The translations under genes and the position numbers were made by a program. From an uncultured Oscillospiraceae bacterium (GTDB lineage Bacteria; Bacillota; Clostridia; Oscillospirales; Ruminococcaceae): a DNA stretch of 7,500 bases. The stretch's first letter is position 1; each line of letters starts with the position of its first letter. Of the stretch, positions 5,631 to 7,500 are shown piece after piece. The notes beneath the pieces were generated by a model, which made no database searches, was not told the origin of the DNA, and saw nothing but the letters and a program-made list of their open reading frames with translations. The stretch is from contig CAKSHG010000101.1 of the NCBI GenBank assembly GCA_934456315.1, positions 1-7,500 on the forward strand, read 5' to 3'.

Positions 5631-6558
5631 GGTATACATCGACGGTCAGGAAGGCACGACCGGTCTTAAAATACTTGAGCGATTCAAGAACCGCTCCGAT
5701 ATAGAGCTGCTGCGTATCGACGAGGACAAGCGCAAGGACGCCGACGAGCGCCGCAGACTTATCCACAGCGCAGATTTCACGTTTCTCTGCCTGCCGGACG
5801 CCGCCGCGCGCGAAGCTGTAACGCTCGCAGAGGGCAGCAATACCCGCATTATCGACGCTTCCACCGCGCACAGAACTAATCCTGACTGGGCTTACGGCTT
5901 CCCGGAGCTTGGGAAGGACTTCCGCGAGAAGATCGCGAATTCATCAAGGACTGCCGTTCCCGGCTGCTACGCGAGCGGGTTCATTTCAATGGTTTATCCG
6001 CTGGTAAAGCTCGGCATCATGCCGGCCGACTACCCCGTGAGCGTTCATGCGGTTTCCGGCTACAGCGGCGCAGGCAAGAAGGCTATAGCGGTCTACGAGA
6101 GCGGCGACCGCCCCGCAGGCTTCGACAGCCCCCGTCAGTACGCGCTGACCCAGCAGCACAAGCACCTCCCCGAAATGCAGAAGATATGCGGTCTGGAGTA
6201 CGCTCCGGCGTTCAATCCGCTGGTCTGCGACTATTTCAGCGGAATGGTGGTTTCCCTGCCGCTGCACACAAGATTACTCACGAAGAAGTATTCCGCGGAC
6301 GACGTCAGGAAGGCTCTCGATGAGTTCTACGCAGGCGCTAATTTCGTAAAGGTGATGCCCGGGGGCGCTCCGGAGGACGGTTTCCTCAGCGCGAACGACC
6401 TTAGCGGCACGAATATGATGCAGCTCTTCGTCAACGGAAACGACGACCGGCTGATACTCTGCTCAAGACTTGACAATCTAGGAAAGGGAGCAAGCGGCGC
6501 GGCGGTACAGTGCCTCAACATTATGATGGGCATTGATGAAACCACCGGTCTGCTGTAA
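5623..6558 (+). CDS. argC: N-acetyl-gamma-glutamyl-phosphate reductase, type 2
   Basis: NADPH-dependent reduction of N-acetyl-glutamyl-5-phosphate to N-acetylglutamate semialdehyde, the third step toward ornithine. The 311 residues and the opening VYIDGQEGTTGLKI (nucleotide-binding loop about residues 8-14) mark the shorter type 2 class, not the roughly 345-residue type 1 enzyme of Bacillus and E. coli. The catalytic cysteine is C115 in VPGCYASG, and VSGYSGAGKKA (144-154) is the expected following block. Also seen are DASTAHRTNPDWAYGFPEL, typical of this class, and a C-terminus near KGASGAAVQCLN. The ATG overlaps the end of argH by 8 nt and has GGAGGA 8 nt upstream, within argH, so translation is coupled. 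The stop is immediately followed by argJ. Confidence 0.96.
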   Translation: MVKVYIDGQEGTTGLKILERFKNRSDIELLRIDEDKRKDADERRRLIHSADFTFLCLPDAAAREAVTLAEGSNTRIIDASTAHRTNPDWAYGFPELGKDFREKIANSSRTAVPGCYASGFISMVYPLVKLGIMPADYPVSVHAVSGYSGAGKKAIAVYESGDRPAGFDSPRQYALTQQHKHLPEMQKICGLEYAPAFNPLVCDYFSGMVVSLPLHTRLLTKKYSADDVRKALDEFYAGANFVKVMPGGAPEDGFLSANDLSGTNMMQLFVNGNDDRLILCSRLDNLGKGASGAAVQCLNIMMGIDETTGLL

Positions 6559-6560
6559 GG
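6556..6560 (+). promoter_or_regulatory. Shine-Dalgarno of argJ made from the argC stop codon
   Basis: TAAGG, consisting of the argC TAA plus GG, lies 9 nt before the argJ ATG at 6570. Ribosomes terminating on argC cover this site, so re-initiation on argJ is likely. Confidence 0.6.
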
Positions 6561-6569
6561 TACATAACA

Positions 6570-7500
6570 ATGGTTAAATTTGAAGGCTACGAATTTGTTG
6601 ACGGCGGAGTTTGTGCCGCCGAGGGCTTCACCGCAGCAGGCGTCATCGCCGGAATAAAGGCGGGCAACACCACCAAGCGCGACCTCGCGATGATCTACTG
6701 CGCAGAGCGCTGCAAGGCTGCGGCTCTTTACACCACCAACAAGGTAAAGGGCGCTCCTATCTACGTTACCAGAAAGCACCTCGAGGACGGCTTCGCGCAG
6801 GCTGTCATCGTTAACTCCGGCAACGCGAACACCTGCAACGAAAACGGCATAGAGATCGCCGAGCAGATGTGCGAGCTGACTGCCGAGGCGCTGGACATCG
6901 ACGCCAACGATGTTCTTGTCGGCTCCACCGGAGTTATAGGTCAGCCGCTTTCCATCAAGCCAATAAAGGCACGCATACCTACGCTTGCCAAGGAGCTTTC
7001 TCCGAAAAAGAGCAGCGAGGCTTGCGAGGCTATCATGACCACCGACACCCGCAAGAAAGAGATCGCCGTAGAATTCGAGATAGAGGGCAGGAAGTGCCAT
7101 GTCGGCGGTATCTCCAAGGGCAGCGGAATGATCGCTCCGAACATGGCGACAATGCTCGGATTCATCACCACTGACGTTGCTATCTGCCGCGAGCTGCTCG
7201 AAAAGGCGCTCCGCAAGGTGAATTCCCTCACCTACAGCATGGTGAGCGTGGACGGCGACACCTCCACTAACGACACGCTTATCCTCATGAGCAGCGGTCT
7301 TGCGAAGAATCCCGAGATCATCGCCGAGGACACCAACTACGAGAAATTCGAAAACGCGCTGTATGCCGTTATGATGAACCTCGCAAGGGAAACCGCACGG
7401 GACGGCGAGGGCGCTACCAAGCTGCTCGAATGCATCGTAAAGGGCGCTCCCGACGAGAATACCGCGAAGATCGTTGCAAAGTCCGTTATCTCCTCCAGCC
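6570..7500 (+). CDS. argJ: Glutamate N-acetyltransferase / ornithine acetyltransferase (ArgJ), C-terminus cut by window edge
   Basis: Transfers the acetyl group from N-acetylornithine to glutamate, releasing ornithine and recycling the acetyl group; some members also use acetyl-CoA. The 310 visible residues are about three quarters of a usual protein of around 400. Characteristic blocks are GFTAAGVIAGIK near the start, VNSGNANTCNE (81-91), VGSTGVIGQPL (117-127) and the autocleavage site KGSGMIAPNMATML (183-196). The precursor is cut between Ala193 and Thr194, and Thr194 becomes the N-terminal nucleophile of the beta chain. Further on are SVDGDTSTNDT (226-236) and ARDGEGATKL (276-285), also family hallmarks. 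The ATG lies 11 nt after the argC stop. Whether the enzyme is mono- or bifunctional cannot be told. argB and argD are expected beyond the edge, by analogy with common clusters. Confidence 0.97.
   Translation, partial: MVKFEGYEFVDGGVCAAEGFTAAGVIAGIKAGNTTKRDLAMIYCAERCKAAALYTTNKVKGAPIYVTRKHLEDGFAQAVIVNSGNANTCNENGIEIAEQMCELTAEALDIDANDVLVGSTGVIGQPLSIKPIKARIPTLAKELSPKKSSEACEAIMTTDTRKKEIAVEFEIEGRKCHVGGISKGSGMIAPNMATMLGFITTDVAICRELLEKALRKVNSLTYSMVSVDGDTSTNDTLILMSSGLAKNPEIIAEDTNYEKFENALYAVMMNLARETARDGEGATKLLECIVKGAPDENTAKIVAKSVISSS

Noticed and set aside
4818..5639. 273-codon minus-strand open frame opposite argH
   Set aside because: Antisense shadow of the conserved argH coding sequence; no Shine-Dalgarno and no recognisable family.
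6327..7100. 257-codon minus-strand open frame across the argC-argJ junction
   Set aside because: It crosses the boundary of two secure genes on the opposite strand and has no family features.

Overview
The window looks like the chromosome of a Firmicute of the class Clostridia, probably an Oscillospiraceae/Ruminococcus-like bacterium. This is an inference from strong Shine-Dalgarno sites, consensus sigma-A promoters, moderately GC-rich genes around an AT-rich intergenic region, and the family make-up of the genes. No species can be named from the sequence alone.

Two divergent operons share one AT-rich intergenic region (2577-2929). Leftward (minus strand) are four tightly overlapping genes: an XRE-type helix-turn-helix regulator (2181-2576), an ImmA/IrrE-type zinc metalloprotease (1687-2181), and two tandem M42-family (glutamyl aminopeptidase/FrvX/cellulase M-like) peptidases (644-1690, and a second one that runs off the left edge, 1-644). 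All three junctions are 1-4 nt stop/start overlaps, so the four are almost certainly co-transcribed and translationally coupled. Their promoter is a textbook TTGACA-17-TATAAT. A 29-bp near-perfect palindrome covers its -10 box, and a 9-bp direct repeat brackets its -35 box. This suggests a regulator that represses its own operon and is relieved by its partner protease, as in ImmR/ImmA and DdrO/IrrE, but here with two cytosolic peptidases as the cargo.

Rightward (plus strand) is an arginine biosynthesis cluster: argG (2930-4156), argH (4239-5630), argC of the type 2 class (5623-6558) and argJ (6570 to beyond the right edge). ArgC and ArgJ act in the acetylated-intermediate path that makes ornithine. 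ArgG and ArgH convert citrulline and aspartate to arginine and fumarate. A TTGACA-16-TATAAT promoter lies in front of argG. A strong intrinsic-terminator-like hairpin sits between argG and argH, so argG may be expressed above argHCJ. argH-argC overlap by 8 nt and argC-argJ are 11 nt apart. Possible ArgR-type palindromic sites lie upstream of argG, but this is tentative.

The arginine genes are conventional. The most interesting part is the regulator-protease-peptidase-peptidase operon with its layered promoter/operator. No tRNA, rRNA, CRISPR array, insertion sequence or integrase is visible.
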